A DNA stretch of 64,000 nt from Chelatococcus sambhunathii. Its GTDB lineage: Bacteria; Pseudomonadota; Alphaproteobacteria; Rhizobiales; Beijerinckiaceae. Positions 7,103 to 15,667 of this stretch are shown piece after piece. The notes under the pieces were generated by a model. The model made no database searches. It saw only the letters and a list, made by a program, of their open reading frames with translations, and was not told where the DNA came from. Position 1 is the stretch's first letter; the number at the start of each line of letters is the position of its first letter. The position numbers and the translations under genes were made by a program. Location: NCBI RefSeq assembly GCF_001418005.1, contig NZ_LIOL01000002.1, positions 242,990 to 306,989 of the forward strand, written 5' to 3'.

Positions 7103-8179
7103 ATGCTCGCCCATGCGCAAACGGCTTCCGTCCTCCCGCCCGATCCGCCTGCGAGCGCGGAGGCCGCCGATCTTCTCTACATCAACGACGGGGAGCCGGG
7201 CATCCGGCGCAGGCGCGCCGGGCGCGGCTTCTTTTATGTCGATGCCGCCGGCCGGCGTGTCGAGGACGAGGCGACGATGGCGCGCATCCGTAGCCTCGCC
7301 ATTCCGCCCGCATGGACCGACGTGTGGATCGCCCCGACGGGCCGCGGCCATATCCAGGCGACGGGGCGGGACCAGCGCGGCCGCAAGCAATATCGCTATC
7401 ATCCGCTCTGGACAGCCTGCCGCGACGAGGTGAAATACGCGACGCTCGCCGCCTTCGCCCGCGCCCTGCCGCGGATGCGCCGGCGGGTGCGGCGCGACCT
7501 CGCGCTGAAGGGGGTGCCGCGCGAGCGGGTGCTGGCCGCGGTCGTATGGCTGCTCGACCGCGCCATGATCAGGATCGGCAACGAGACCTATCGGCGCCAG
7601 AACAAGAGCTTCGGCCTGACCACGCTGCGGGCGCGCCATGTCGCGGTGCGCGGCGCGTCGCTGCGCTTCGCCTTCCGCGGCAAGTCCGGCAAGGAATGGA
7701 ATCTCGGGATCGAGGACCGGCGCATCGCCAAGGTGATCCGCAGCGTCCAGGACCTGCCGGGGCAGCATCTCTTCCAGTATCGCGACGAGGACGGCAGCCG
7801 TCGCCCGGTCTCTTCTCAGGACGTGAACGACTACATCCGCGCCGCGAGCGGCGGCGAGCCCTTCAGCTCCAAGCAGTTCCGCACATGGGGCGGTACGGTG
7901 CTGGCTGCCCGCCTCCTCTCGGGGACGCCGCTTCCGGTAACGAAACGTGAAAGGGCGCGGAGCCTCAACGAGGTGATCGACGCCGTGGCCGCCCAGCTCG
8001 GCAACACGCGGGCGATCTGCCGGCGCTGCTACATCCATCCCGGGCTGATCAGCGCGTGGGAGGACGGCCGGCTCGCCGAGGAACTCGCGAATGCGCGCGC
8101 CGGGCTCGGCCGCACACCCGCGGGGTTGGCACGCGACGAGGCGGCGGTCCTCGCCTGGCTCGATCGGCAAGAGGGATAG
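7103..8179 (+). CDS. DNA topoisomerase IB
   Basis: A 358-residue poxvirus-like type IB topoisomerase, which relaxes supercoils through a transient 3'-phosphotyrosine. The nucleophile is probably Y310 in CRRCYIHPGL. Other active-site motifs are LLDRAMIRIGNE (about 151-161, with R157), FRGKSGKEW (about 191-199) and KQFRTWGGTVLAA (R260). The N-terminal part contains IPPAWTDVWIAP, a family signature. The start has no good ribosome site; the ATG at 7103 matches the family length. It follows the BON gene by 68 nt. Its place beside ku-ligD suggests a role in DNA stress, but that is inference. Confidence 0.92.
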   Translation: MLAHAQTASVLPPDPPASAEAADLLYINDGEPGIRRRRAGRGFFYVDAAGRRVEDEATMARIRSLAIPPAWTDVWIAPTGRGHIQATGRDQRGRKQYRYHPLWTACRDEVKYATLAAFARALPRMRRRVRRDLALKGVPRERVLAAVVWLLDRAMIRIGNETYRRQNKSFGLTTLRARHVAVRGASLRFAFRGKSGKEWNLGIEDRRIAKVIRSVQDLPGQHLFQYRDEDGSRRPVSSQDVNDYIRAASGGEPFSSKQFRTWGGTVLAARLLSGTPLPVTKRERARSLNEVIDAVAAQLGNTRAICRRCYIHPGLISAWEDGRLAEELANARAGLGRTPAGLARDEAAVLAWLDRQEG

Positions 8180-8306
8180 ACGGCCTCAAGCGAGCTACAT
8201 GAGGAGGGGCCCGCCAACGGCACGACGGGCACGGCAATGCGGTACGCGCGATCACATCCTGCGCGCTGGCTGCCGGCGTTGCCGCTTTCGCGATCACGTG
8301 CCACGG

Positions 8307-8323
8307 CGCCAATGACATTGGCG
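8307..8323. repeat. 17-bp palindrome in a convergent spacer
   Basis: CGCCAATG and CATTGGCG flank a single A. It lies in the 225-nt gap between the convergent stops of the topoisomerase and DUF2783 genes. It could help terminate on either strand, but there is no T-tract. Confidence 0.3.
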
Positions 8324-8404
8324 TGAAACGAACCTTGCCCGGCGCAGACGCCGGCTCCATGGGTCGCAAGTGCCGGTACGCCGCTTGGGGCGGAAGCGTC
8401 GGCC

Positions 8405-8617
8405 TCACGACTGGCGGCTTTGAGGGCCAGTCTGCCGGCTGATGGCAATGGCCTCGCCGATGACCTCGGGATCGCCGATATGGTTGATGAGCGCCAGGAC
8501 CAGGCGGGACCAGGTCTTCAGGCTTTCAGCCTCGCTCAAGCCATCGTGCAGACGCACGAGCCGTTCGTAGATGTCGTCCGGGTTGGACAGGTTGGGGGCG
8601 GTGATCAGTTGCGCCAT
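8405..8617 (-). CDS. DUF2783 domain-containing protein
   Basis: A 70-residue protein starting MAQLITAPNLSNPDDIYERL and continuing VRLHDGLSEAES. It matches DUF2783, small proteins of unknown function that, as I recall, sit beside FAD-dependent aromatic monooxygenases in alpha- and betaproteobacteria. Its start overlaps the end of the monooxygenase gene by 13 nt, so the two are translationally linked. A partner or regulatory subunit of the monooxygenase is plausible but unproven. Confidence 0.8.
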   Translation of the reverse strand: MAQLITAPNLSNPDDIYERLVRLHDGLSEAESLKTWSRLVLALINHIGDPEVIGEAIAISRQTGPQSRQS

Positions 8618-10206
8618 GTCTCTCGTCCCATGTCTGCCGCGCGACCCATGGCGCGGGCGAGTGCTGCTGCGATCTTCGTCGCATCCGGCCGTTTCCAGCG
8701 GGCCGCGACATACTGGTCGGGACGCACCAGGCAGGCGGCTCCCTCCTCAAGCGACAGGCGGTCGGCGGCCATCCCGGTGACGGGCACGACCCGCAGCCCG
8801 GCCGGTACGTCGCCCCGCCAGCCGCGGGTCAGGAGTACAAAGTCGTCGCCCAGCTGATCTAGCAGCCAGCCGTCGCCGTGGGGGGCGTCCAGCATCGGGC
8901 TGCCGGGGGGCACGCCGCCTCGCCAGTCGTCCTCGTCCTGGGTCGAGAGCCGGCTTGCGGGATAGCTCACCGGCGTCGACAGCCGGCCGGAGTTCACGAA
9001 GGGGCGGGCGAAGGCATGGTCATGCGCCAGTTCCAGCACCGCATCGCGCAGCGCCCGGCTCGCCGTCGATTTCGGCGTCAGGAAATCGGTCGATCGGGTC
9101 GAGTTCAGGATGTTCTCGTCCGCCGTGACGGTCGCCTCCTCGTTATAGGTCTCGATCAGTTCCTCGCCGGCCTTGCCGCGCAGGACGAGATCGAGCTTCC
9201 AGCCGAGGTTGTCGATATCGGCGAAGCCGCCGTTGCAGCCCCGGGCCCCGAAGGGCGAGACGAGATGGGCTGCGTCGCCGGCGAAGATGGTCCGGCCGTG
9301 GACGAAGCGTGCCATGCGGCGGCACTGGAAGGTGTAGACGCTGTACCATTCTCGCTCGAAGGCGACGTCCTCACCGAGCATGGCGCGGATATAGGGCTCC
9401 ACGTTCTCGGGGCGGATGGCCGCCTCGCGGTCGATGTTCCAGCCGAGCTGGAAGTCGAGCCGCCAGACGTCGTCGGGCTGGCGGTGCATCAGTGCCGACT
9501 TGCCGGGGTTGAAGGGCGGATCGAACCAGAACCAGCGCTCGCAAGGCATCTCGCGGTTCTTCATGCGGATGTCGGCGATCAGGAAGTTGTCCTCGAAGAC
9601 GCGCCCCTCGAAATCGAGCCCCAGCCGATCGCGCACGGTCGAGCGCGAGCCGTCGCAGGCGATCAGCCATTCCGTCCGGAGCCTGTAGCGACCGTCGGCG
9701 GTCGCGATCTCCAGCGCGACACCGTCGTTCGCGGGCTTAACGCCCTCGACCGTGTGGCCCCAGCGGATCTCGACATTGGGCAAGGCGCTGAGCTCGTCGA
9801 GCAGATATTCCTCGAGATAGTACTGCTGGAGATTGATGAAGCCGGGACGCTTCTGGTCCTTCACCGGCAGCATGTCGAACTGGTAGACGGGGGTATCGTT
9901 CGCGCCCCAGAAGACCTTGCCGACATTCCAGGTCACGCCCTTTTCCACGACCGGGTCGCCCACGCCGAGGCGGTCTAGAATGTCCAGCGAGCGCTTTGAG
10001 AAGCAGATCGCTTTCGAGCAATGCGCGATGTAGTCCAGCTTGGTCACGACCGTCACCGGATGGCCGCGGCGGCCGAGGTCGAGCGCCATGGCAAGGCCCA
10101 CCGGCCCGGCCCCAACGATCACGACGCGGGCGCGATCCTCTGGTGCGGCGGGGGCAGGGGTGGCGCCGATCTTCTTGTACACGGGGATGCCCTGAGCATT
10201 CACCAT
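8605..10206 (-). CDS. FAD-dependent aromatic-ring monooxygenase (PheA/TfdB, MhpA-like)
   Basis: A 533-residue class A flavoprotein hydroxylase. The Rossmann motif VIVGAGPVGLAMALDLGRRG starts near residue 28. The second FAD motif is GRTIFAGDAAHLVSPFGARG, as in para-hydroxybenzoate hydroxylase relatives. Such enzymes use NAD(P)H and O2 to hydroxylate a phenolic ring. The gene sits in a homogentisate cluster, so a substrate such as a hydroxyphenylacetate converted to homogentisate is a fair guess. I chose ATG 10206 because GGAGG lies 6 nt upstream; the frame stays open to 10356. The MBL-fold gene ends 20 nt upstream, giving one transcript with DUF2783. Confidence 0.85.
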   Translation of the reverse strand: MVNAQGIPVYKKIGATPAPAAPEDRARVVIVGAGPVGLAMALDLGRRGHPVTVVTKLDYIAHCSKAICFSKRSLDILDRLGVGDPVVEKGVTWNVGKVFWGANDTPVYQFDMLPVKDQKRPGFINLQQYYLEEYLLDELSALPNVEIRWGHTVEGVKPANDGVALEIATADGRYRLRTEWLIACDGSRSTVRDRLGLDFEGRVFEDNFLIADIRMKNREMPCERWFWFDPPFNPGKSALMHRQPDDVWRLDFQLGWNIDREAAIRPENVEPYIRAMLGEDVAFEREWYSVYTFQCRRMARFVHGRTIFAGDAAHLVSPFGARGCNGGFADIDNLGWKLDLVLRGKAGEELIETYNEEATVTADENILNSTRSTDFLTPKSTASRALRDAVLELAHDHAFARPFVNSGRLSTPVSYPASRLSTQDEDDWRGGVPPGSPMLDAPHGDGWLLDQLGDDFVLLTRGWRGDVPAGLRVVPVTGMAADRLSLEEGAACLVRPDQYVAARWKRPDATKIAAALARAMGRAADMGRETWRN

Positions 10207-10226
10207 GATGTCCTCCCGACCACCGG

Positions 10227-11186
10227 TCAGCCCTGCAGCTTGGCCCAGACCTCGCGATCGCGCTCGGCCGTCCAGATGCGCGGATGCTCGATGCCGTCGT
10301 ATTCGTCCCACAGGCGCTGCACGTCGAAGGGCAGGCAATGTTCGAAGATCGGCCACGAGCCGAATTCGGGCGCGAGGGCGTCGCGGGTGGCCTCGAAGGC
10401 TTCCTTCAAACTGCCGCCCGCCTTGTGGACGCGCCCGACGTTCTCGATCATGCCGTTCAGGAACTTGCGGGTCTGTTCGACCGCCGCATCGGTCTCCGCG
10501 ACGCCGCGCGCCACGGCGCCGCGCCCGCCGATCAGGTTCTCGGCGCGGTAGGCCTTGACGTTGTCGAGCGTCTTGCCGACCCAGTCGAAATGATAGGCAT
10601 CGCCCGTGTAGAGCGCGGCCTTTGCTTCGACGAGGTCGCCCGCATAGAGCGTGCGCGTCTTATCGTGCCATACGGTGATGTCGCCGCCGGTATGACCGCG
10701 GCCCAGGAAGCGCAGCGCGAGCCGGCCGCGCCCGCCGCCGAGCTCGATGTCGTATTCGCTCTCGAAGGTGATCGTCGGCCAGGTCAGGCCAGGCACCTCT
10801 TCGGCATTCTTGGCGAGGCGCGGCATGCGGCCGAACTCGCTCTTCCAGTCCTCCTCGCCGCGCTCCGCCACCAGATCGCGGGAGGCGCGGGACATGATGA
10901 TGTCCTGTGCTTCGAAGGCGCTGGCGCCCAGCACACGCACGGCATGATAGTGGGTGAGGATGAGGTAGCGGACCGGCTTGTCGGTATGCTCGCGCAGGAT
11001 CTTCAGCCAGTCGCGCGAGGCCGCCGGCGTGGCGCGCGACTCGATGGCGACGACGAAATCCTCCCCCTCGACGGCGCCGACATTGGGATCGCCCTCGGCA
11101 GTCAGCGCATAGACGCCGTCGGCGAGAATCTCGAGCGTGTCGGTCTTGCGGGCGGTGTCGGCTGAGGATGCGAACGGCTTGCCCAT
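10227..11186 (-). CDS. MBL-fold metallo-hydrolase with altered metal motif
   Basis: A 319-residue metallo-beta-lactamase-fold protein. The usual HxHxDH metal motif reads H79-Y-H81-A-V83-R84 in LTHYHAVRVLGAS, so the aspartate and last histidine are absent. Later motifs are present: GRGHTGGDITVWH and YAGDLVE. I recall the THYHAVRVLGAS form in relatives found beside aromatic monooxygenases, so it may be a family trait rather than decay. The reaction is unknown; hydrolysis of a lactone or thioester intermediate is possible. ATG 11186 follows GGAGACAACC. It heads the operon MBL, monooxygenase, DUF2783, with a homogentisate-type operator (11232-11246) upstream. Confidence 0.8.
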   Translation of the reverse strand: MGKPFASSADTARKTDTLEILADGVYALTAEGDPNVGAVEGEDFVVAIESRATPAASRDWLKILREHTDKPVRYLILTHYHAVRVLGASAFEAQDIIMSRASRDLVAERGEEDWKSEFGRMPRLAKNAEEVPGLTWPTITFESEYDIELGGGRGRLALRFLGRGHTGGDITVWHDKTRTLYAGDLVEAKAALYTGDAYHFDWVGKTLDNVKAYRAENLIGGRGAVARGVAETDAAVEQTRKFLNGMIENVGRVHKAGGSLKEAFEATRDALAPEFGSWPIFEHCLPFDVQRLWDEYDGIEHPRIWTAERDREVWAKLQG

Positions 11187-11231
11187 GGTTGTCTCCTCTT
11201 CCATGCTTCCGGCTGGAATGTCTTCGAAATA

Positions 11232-11246
11232 ATTTCTAATGAAACG
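11232..11246. promoter_or_regulatory. Candidate homogentisate-regulon operator (MBL/LuxR promoter region)
   Basis: ATTTCTAATGAAACG lies between the divergent MBL and LuxR-type genes. It shares the TAATGAAACG/AAATGAAACG half with the site before fahA and resembles those before hmgA. It is the weakest of the set. An overlapping longer inverted repeat, CTAATG at 11236-11241 and CATTAG at 11263-11268, may instead serve the LuxR-type regulator. Confidence 0.4.
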
Positions 11247-11320
11247 ATCGCGGGCTGTATGTCATTAGGTCTGACGACAGCGACCGGCGCCTTGCGACGG
11301 CGAGGGAAGAGAAGGGACCC

Positions 11321-12058
11321 ATGTCTTCGGCCGGCTTGATCGACCCGGACCGCGCCGCGGCCTTGCTCGATACGCGCGATCCGGCGGTGTTTTCGGACCG
11401 CCTGCTCGAGGCCGCGCACACGGTCGCCGGGATCGAGGAGCTCTTCGCCTTTCGCGTCGGCGAGGGTGCGCCCGAGACGCTGGCCTTGTCCAGCGAGCTG
11501 GCCGAAGCACCCGAGCGGGCGGGGGCCTATGCGCGACGCTTTCATCGCAGCGACCCCGCCGTTTCCGCGCGCCTCGCGGCACGCCAGGGAACCGGCTTCG
11601 TCTGCCGCATTCCCGCCGCTGCGATCGCGCTCGGCACCTACCGCAGGCTCTGTTTCGAGCGCCCGCGCTTCTCGGAGAAGATCTGCTTCGGCTGGCGCGC
11701 GCCCGCGCACAGCCTCGTGGTGAACTTCTACCTGCGCCGGACAGGGGCCGAGGTGGACATGGCGCAGCTCGGCGCGCTGGCGCAGGTCGCCATCACCGGA
11801 CTGACGCGCCTGATGCGACAGCGTGCCGAGGGCGCTCCGCTCGTGCAGCAGGTGGAGCGCCGCCTGGCCGAAGCCCATCGCAGGCTGACCCCGCGCGAGC
11901 GCGAGGTCTGCGCCCGCACGCTCGCCGGCCGGACGGCGCGTGAGATCGGCGAGGAACTGGGGCTGGGGGTCGGGACGGTGCTGACCTATCGCCAGCGCGC
12001 CTATCAGAAGCTCGGCGTATCGAAGGCGAACGATCTGCTCGCCGCCGTCATCGAGTGA
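11321..12058 (+). CDS. LuxR-type helix-turn-helix regulator
   Basis: A 245-residue regulator with a GerE/LuxR DNA-binding domain at about 182-245 (RLTPREREVCARTLAG, AREIGEELGLGVGTVLTYRQ). The N-terminal 170 residues are not a clear acyl-homoserine-lactone domain or receiver domain, so the signal it senses is unknown. It is divergent from the MBL-monooxygenase operon with a 134-nt shared spacer, and lies upstream of fahA. It probably controls one or both. The ATG at 11321 is supported by GAAGGGACCC just before it. Confidence 0.8.
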   Translation: MSSAGLIDPDRAAALLDTRDPAVFSDRLLEAAHTVAGIEELFAFRVGEGAPETLALSSELAEAPERAGAYARRFHRSDPAVSARLAARQGTGFVCRIPAAAIALGTYRRLCFERPRFSEKICFGWRAPAHSLVVNFYLRRTGAEVDMAQLGALAQVAITGLTRLMRQRAEGAPLVQQVERRLAEAHRRLTPREREVCARTLAGRTAREIGEELGLGVGTVLTYRQRAYQKLGVSKANDLLAAVIE

Positions 12059-12150
12059 CGGCGGGCGCGGATCGCCCGGTTTTTCAAGTGGTTGTGCATT
12101 TTCGCCCGGTCCATCGTTGCCGCTTGTCGCCGCGCCTCGGCAAGAGTGTT

Positions 12151-12165
12151 GTTGCAAATGAAACG
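12151..12165. promoter_or_regulatory. Candidate operator before fahA
   Basis: GTTGCAAATGAAACG lies 95 nt before the fahA ATG. It matches GTTGTAAATGCAACG before hmgA at 13 of 15 positions. The GTTG-N6-AAAC shape is a near-palindrome of the type bound by MarR dimers. Confidence 0.55.
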
Positions 12166-12259
12166 AAAAGTGAGGTAGGAGAGTCGCACCACGACGATCT
12201 GCCGCCGCGCCGCCGAGGCGTGCCTGCGAGCGCAGACACACCAGGGAGATACGACGCCG

Positions 12260-13471
12260 ATGGCCGGGAAGCCGTTGCGCAGCTGGGTGCCGGCAGCGAA
12301 TGCGGACGATTGCGATTTTCCCATCCAGAACCTGCCCTATGGCGTGTTTTCCACGCGGGGCGGGGCGCCGCGCTGCGGTGTCGCCATCGGCGACATGATC
12401 GTCGATATGGCGGCGTGCGAGGCGCGGGGTCTTGTTGATGCCGGCGGCACCTTTGCGCAGCCGCAGTTGAACGAGTTCATCGCTCTGGGGCGCGGCAAGT
12501 GGGACGAGGTGCGCGCCAGACTGACGGCGCTCCTCGCTGAAGGCGGCGACGAGAGCCTGCCGCTCGTGCCGATGGCGGCAGCGCGGATGCATCTGCCGAT
12601 CCGGGTGACCGAGTTCACCGATTTCTATGCCTCGAAGAACCACGCCTTCAACGTGGGCGTGCTGTTCCGCGGGCCCGAGAATGCGCTGCCGCCGCAATGG
12701 ACGCACATGCCAATCGGCTACAACGGGCGGGCGTCCTCGGTCGTGGTCTCGGGCACGCCGATCCGGCGGCCGATGGGACAGGTCAGGGGAGAGGACGGGC
12801 CGGTCTGGAGCCGCTGCCGGCGGCTGGACCTCGAGCTGGAGCTCGGCGCCATCGTCGGCGCCGACAGCCGCATGGGCGAGCGTGTCAGCGTCGAGGAGGC
12901 CGAGGCGATGATCTTCGGCTATGTGCTGCTGAACGACTGGTCGGCCCGCGACATCCAGGCCTGGGAATACCAGCCCCTCGGCCCGTTCCAGTCGAAGGCG
13001 CTCGGGACCACCATCGGCGCATGGGTGGTGACGCAGGCCGCGCTCGAGCCGTTCCGCTGCCAGGGGGCCGAGCGGGTTGCACCGCTGTTGCCCTATCTGC
13101 GTGAGGAGCGCCCCGGCTTCTATGACCTCATCGTCGGCTGGACCATGAATGGCCAGGCGATGGGAAGGACGAACTACAACGTCATGTACTATTCGAGCGC
13201 CCAGCAACTGGCGCATCACACGGTATCGGGCTGTCCGATGCGGGTGGGCGACCTCATCGGCTCCGGCACGATCTCGGGGCCGACCCTCGGCGAGACAGGG
13301 GCGCTGCTGGAGATGACGCAGGGCGGCAAGAACCCTGTCGTTGTCAACGGCGAGGAGCGCACCTTCATTGAGGATGGCGACGAGATCGGGCTCTATGCCT
13401 ATGCTCGGGGCGATGGCTACCGCATCGGTTTTGGCCCCTGCACGGGGCGCATCCTGCCGGCGCAGGAGTGA
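12260..13471 (+). CDS. fahA: Fumarylacetoacetase
   Basis: A 403-residue enzyme that cleaves fumarylacetoacetate to fumarate and acetoacetate, the last step of tyrosine/homogentisate breakdown. The N-terminus (SWVPAANADDCDFPIQNLPY, GVFSTRGG) is the SH3-like region of fumarylacetoacetases. The metal/active-site region includes EFTDFYASKNHAFNVG and NDWSARDIQAWEYQPLG. The C-terminus ends GFGPCTGRILPA. Length is normal. The gene starts an operon with maiA (starting 5 nt after its stop) and the TRAP transporter. A GGGAGA lies somewhat far (13 nt) before the ATG. A candidate operator is 95 nt upstream. Confidence 0.94.
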   Translation: MAGKPLRSWVPAANADDCDFPIQNLPYGVFSTRGGAPRCGVAIGDMIVDMAACEARGLVDAGGTFAQPQLNEFIALGRGKWDEVRARLTALLAEGGDESLPLVPMAAARMHLPIRVTEFTDFYASKNHAFNVGVLFRGPENALPPQWTHMPIGYNGRASSVVVSGTPIRRPMGQVRGEDGPVWSRCRRLDLELELGAIVGADSRMGERVSVEEAEAMIFGYVLLNDWSARDIQAWEYQPLGPFQSKALGTTIGAWVVTQAALEPFRCQGAERVAPLLPYLREERPGFYDLIVGWTMNGQAMGRTNYNVMYYSSAQQLAHHTVSGCPMRVGDLIGSGTISGPTLGETGALLEMTQGGKNPVVVNGEERTFIEDGDEIGLYAYARGDGYRIGFGPCTGRILPAQE

Positions 13472-13476
13472 GTGCG

Positions 13477-14154
13477 ATGGCGGCCGCACGGGTGCTACTG
13501 CACGACTACTGGCGCTCTTCCGCCTCCTTCCGGGTGCGAATCGCCCTCGCGCTCAAGGGCATCGCCTATGAACGCGCACCGGTGGATCTGGTCGCGGGGG
13601 TGCAGCATGGTGCAGCGCATCGGGCGCTGAACCCGCAGGGGCTGGTGCCCGTGCTGGAGATCGACGGCCTCCGGCTGACACAGTCGCTGGCGATCCTCGA
13701 ATATCTCGAGGAGACCCGGCCCGAGCCGCCGCTGCTGCCGCGGGACGCAGGCGCACGCGCGCATGTGCGGGCACTGGCCCTGGCGATCGCTTGCGAGATC
13801 CACCCGGTTTCGAACCTTGCCGTGCTGGCGCGGGTGGAGCGGCTGGCAGGGAGCGAGGCCCGGGCAGCCTGGAACCGCGACAACATCGCCGAGGGTCTCG
13901 CCGCCTTCGAGCAGATGCTTGACCATCCGGGCTTCGCCGGCCGCTTCTGTCACGGCGAGCAGCCGGGCCTCGCCGACTGCGTGCTCATCCCGCAACTCTA
14001 CAACGCTGCGCGCTGGGGCGTCGCTTTCGGCCATTTGCCGCGCGTCTCGGTCGTGGCGCGCGCCTGCGAGACCGTGCCCGCCTTCGCCGAAGCCCATCCG
14101 GACAAATTCGACCCTTCGCGGGAGACGAAGGGCATTCAGGGAGAGAAACCATGA
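13477..14154 (+). CDS. maiA: Maleylacetoacetate isomerase
   Basis: A 225-residue zeta-class glutathione transferase that turns maleylacetoacetate into fumarylacetoacetate. The signature LHDYWRSSASFRVRIALALKG near the N-terminus has the SSxS active-site serines. The segment ALNPQGLVPVLEIDG is the glutathione-binding loop. The ATG at 13477 has AGGAG 8 nt upstream; a GTG at 13468 is possible but overlaps the fahA stop. Its own stop overlaps the TRAP substrate-binding gene by 4 nt. Confidence 0.94.
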   Translation: MAAARVLLHDYWRSSASFRVRIALALKGIAYERAPVDLVAGVQHGAAHRALNPQGLVPVLEIDGLRLTQSLAILEYLEETRPEPPLLPRDAGARAHVRALALAIACEIHPVSNLAVLARVERLAGSEARAAWNRDNIAEGLAAFEQMLDHPGFAGRFCHGEQPGLADCVLIPQLYNAARWGVAFGHLPRVSVVARACETVPAFAEAHPDKFDPSRETKGIQGEKP

Positions 14155-15155
14155 AATCGCTGAAGCTGGCTCTCACCGGGCTCATCCTGTCGTCGGCACC
14201 GCTGATGGCGGAAGAGCTCATCATGTCATCGTGGCTGCCGCCCAAGCACCCCATCGTCGTGAATGCCTTCGAGCCCTGGGCCAAGGAGGTGGAGAAGGTC
14301 ACCGAGGGCCGCGTGAGCGTGCGGATCATGGGTAAGCCGCTCGGCAGCCCGCCGGCGCATTTCGACATGGCGCGCGACGGCATCGCCGACATCACCTACG
14401 GGCTGCATTCCTTTACCGAGGACGACCGCTTCAAGCGCGCCCGCCTGGGGCAGTTCAGTTTCCTCGGCGACGACGCCATCGCCAATTCCAAGGCCTACTG
14501 GACGATCTACGGCGGCAAGCTGGATGCGGCGAGCGAGCACAAGGGCACACATCTCCTCGGCCTCTTCATGCACGGCCCCGGCCTGCTGCACAACAACAAG
14601 CGCAAGATCGAGAAGCCCGAGGACATGGCCGGCCTGAAGCTGCGTGTGCCGGGCGGCTATGTCGGCGATCTCGTCTCGGCGTTGAAGGCGACACCGCTCT
14701 TCATGTCCTCGCCGGAGGTCTACGAGAAGCTGTCGCGCGGCGTGATCGACGGGGTGGCTTTCACCTACGAGGCGATGACGGCGTTCAACCTCGTCGACTA
14801 CATCAAATATTCCATGACCGTGCCGGGCGGCATCTACAACACCACCTGGTTCTTTGTCATCAACGAAGCCAAGTGGAACGGCCTGTCGGAGAAGGACCGC
14901 GCCGCCATCGATGCGATTTCCGGTGAAGCCTTCGCCGAGCGCGTCGGTCGGGCTTGGAACGATGCCGACGTCGTGGCCGAAAAGAAGGTCGGGGACAAGG
15001 TTCTCTTCTACAAGGCCAGCCCCGAGGTGGTCGCGGCCCTGCGCGAGGCGGCCGCCAAGCTGGAAAAGGCGTGGGCGGACAGCCTCGGCAACGACTATGA
15101 CGGCGCCGCCGCCTTGGCCGAGTTCCGCGAGATGACCGGGGTCGGAAGCGAATGA
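14151..15155 (+). CDS. TRAP transporter substrate-binding protein (DctP family)
   Basis: A 334-residue periplasmic solute receptor. A signal peptide covers the first 20 residues (LKLALTGLILSSAPLMAEE). The DctP-type features include LRVPGGYVGDLVSALKATP and VIDGVAFTYEAM. It starts within the maiA stop (ATGA overlap) and overlaps the small permease gene in the same way, so the whole set is translationally coupled. Given the operon, the substrate is probably an aromatic acid such as a hydroxyphenylacetate or homogentisate; sequence alone cannot prove this. Confidence 0.9.
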   Translation: MKSLKLALTGLILSSAPLMAEELIMSSWLPPKHPIVVNAFEPWAKEVEKVTEGRVSVRIMGKPLGSPPAHFDMARDGIADITYGLHSFTEDDRFKRARLGQFSFLGDDAIANSKAYWTIYGGKLDAASEHKGTHLLGLFMHGPGLLHNNKRKIEKPEDMAGLKLRVPGGYVGDLVSALKATPLFMSSPEVYEKLSRGVIDGVAFTYEAMTAFNLVDYIKYSMTVPGGIYNTTWFFVINEAKWNGLSEKDRAAIDAISGEAFAERVGRAWNDADVVAEKKVGDKVLFYKASPEVVAALREAAAKLEKAWADSLGNDYDGAAALAEFREMTGVGSE

Positions 15156-15667
15156 GCCGTTCCGGCCCCATGGCCGACGATCCGCCCCCGGACATGATCC
15201 CGGGGCGGAGCCAGCATCGGCAGGCGGGCTGGTACCGTCTGCTCGCAGGCATCGCGGCCCTGCTGATCCTGATGCTGATCGGCGTCACCTGTATCGATGT
15301 TGTCGGCCGCTATCTGCTGAACCGGCCCTTCGGCGGTGCCTATGAACTGACGCAGATGCTGCTCGCGGCGCTCGTCTTCATGGCGCTGCCGCTGACAAGT
15401 GCCGACGGCGGCCACGTCGAAGTGGACCTTGCGCTGCATCTCGTCCCGCGCGGTTTCCAGCGCCTGCTGGGCCGGCTCGCCGGCCTCGTCGCGGCGGTGG
15501 TGCTCGCCTATTTCGCCTGGCGGCTGATTGCAATCGGCATGGATCAGCTGCGCGAGGGCACACGCAGTGCCTCGCTTGCCGTGCCGATGGCGCCGCTCGC
15601 CTTCCTGGCGGCGGTGAGCTGCGCGGTCTCGGCCCTCGTCATGGTCTTGCGGCGGGAGGAGCCATGA
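15152..15667 (+). CDS. TRAP transporter small permease (DctQ)
   Basis: A 171-residue membrane protein with four predicted helices, starting near GIAALLILMLIGVTCIDVVG. The region FGGAYELTQMLLAALVFMAL and the HVEVDL stretch are standard for DctQ subunits. It partners the large permease of the next gene. Both borders are 4-nt ATGA overlaps. Confidence 0.9.
   Translation: MSRSGPMADDPPPDMIPGRSQHRQAGWYRLLAGIAALLILMLIGVTCIDVVGRYLLNRPFGGAYELTQMLLAALVFMALPLTSADGGHVEVDLALHLVPRGFQRLLGRLAGLVAAVVLAYFAWRLIAIGMDQLREGTRSASLAVPMAPLAFLAAVSCAVSALVMVLRREEP

Noticed and set aside
11102-13489. 795-codon minus-strand open frame across the LuxR-type gene and fahA
   Set aside because: Antisense to two well-supported genes; no motifs of its own.
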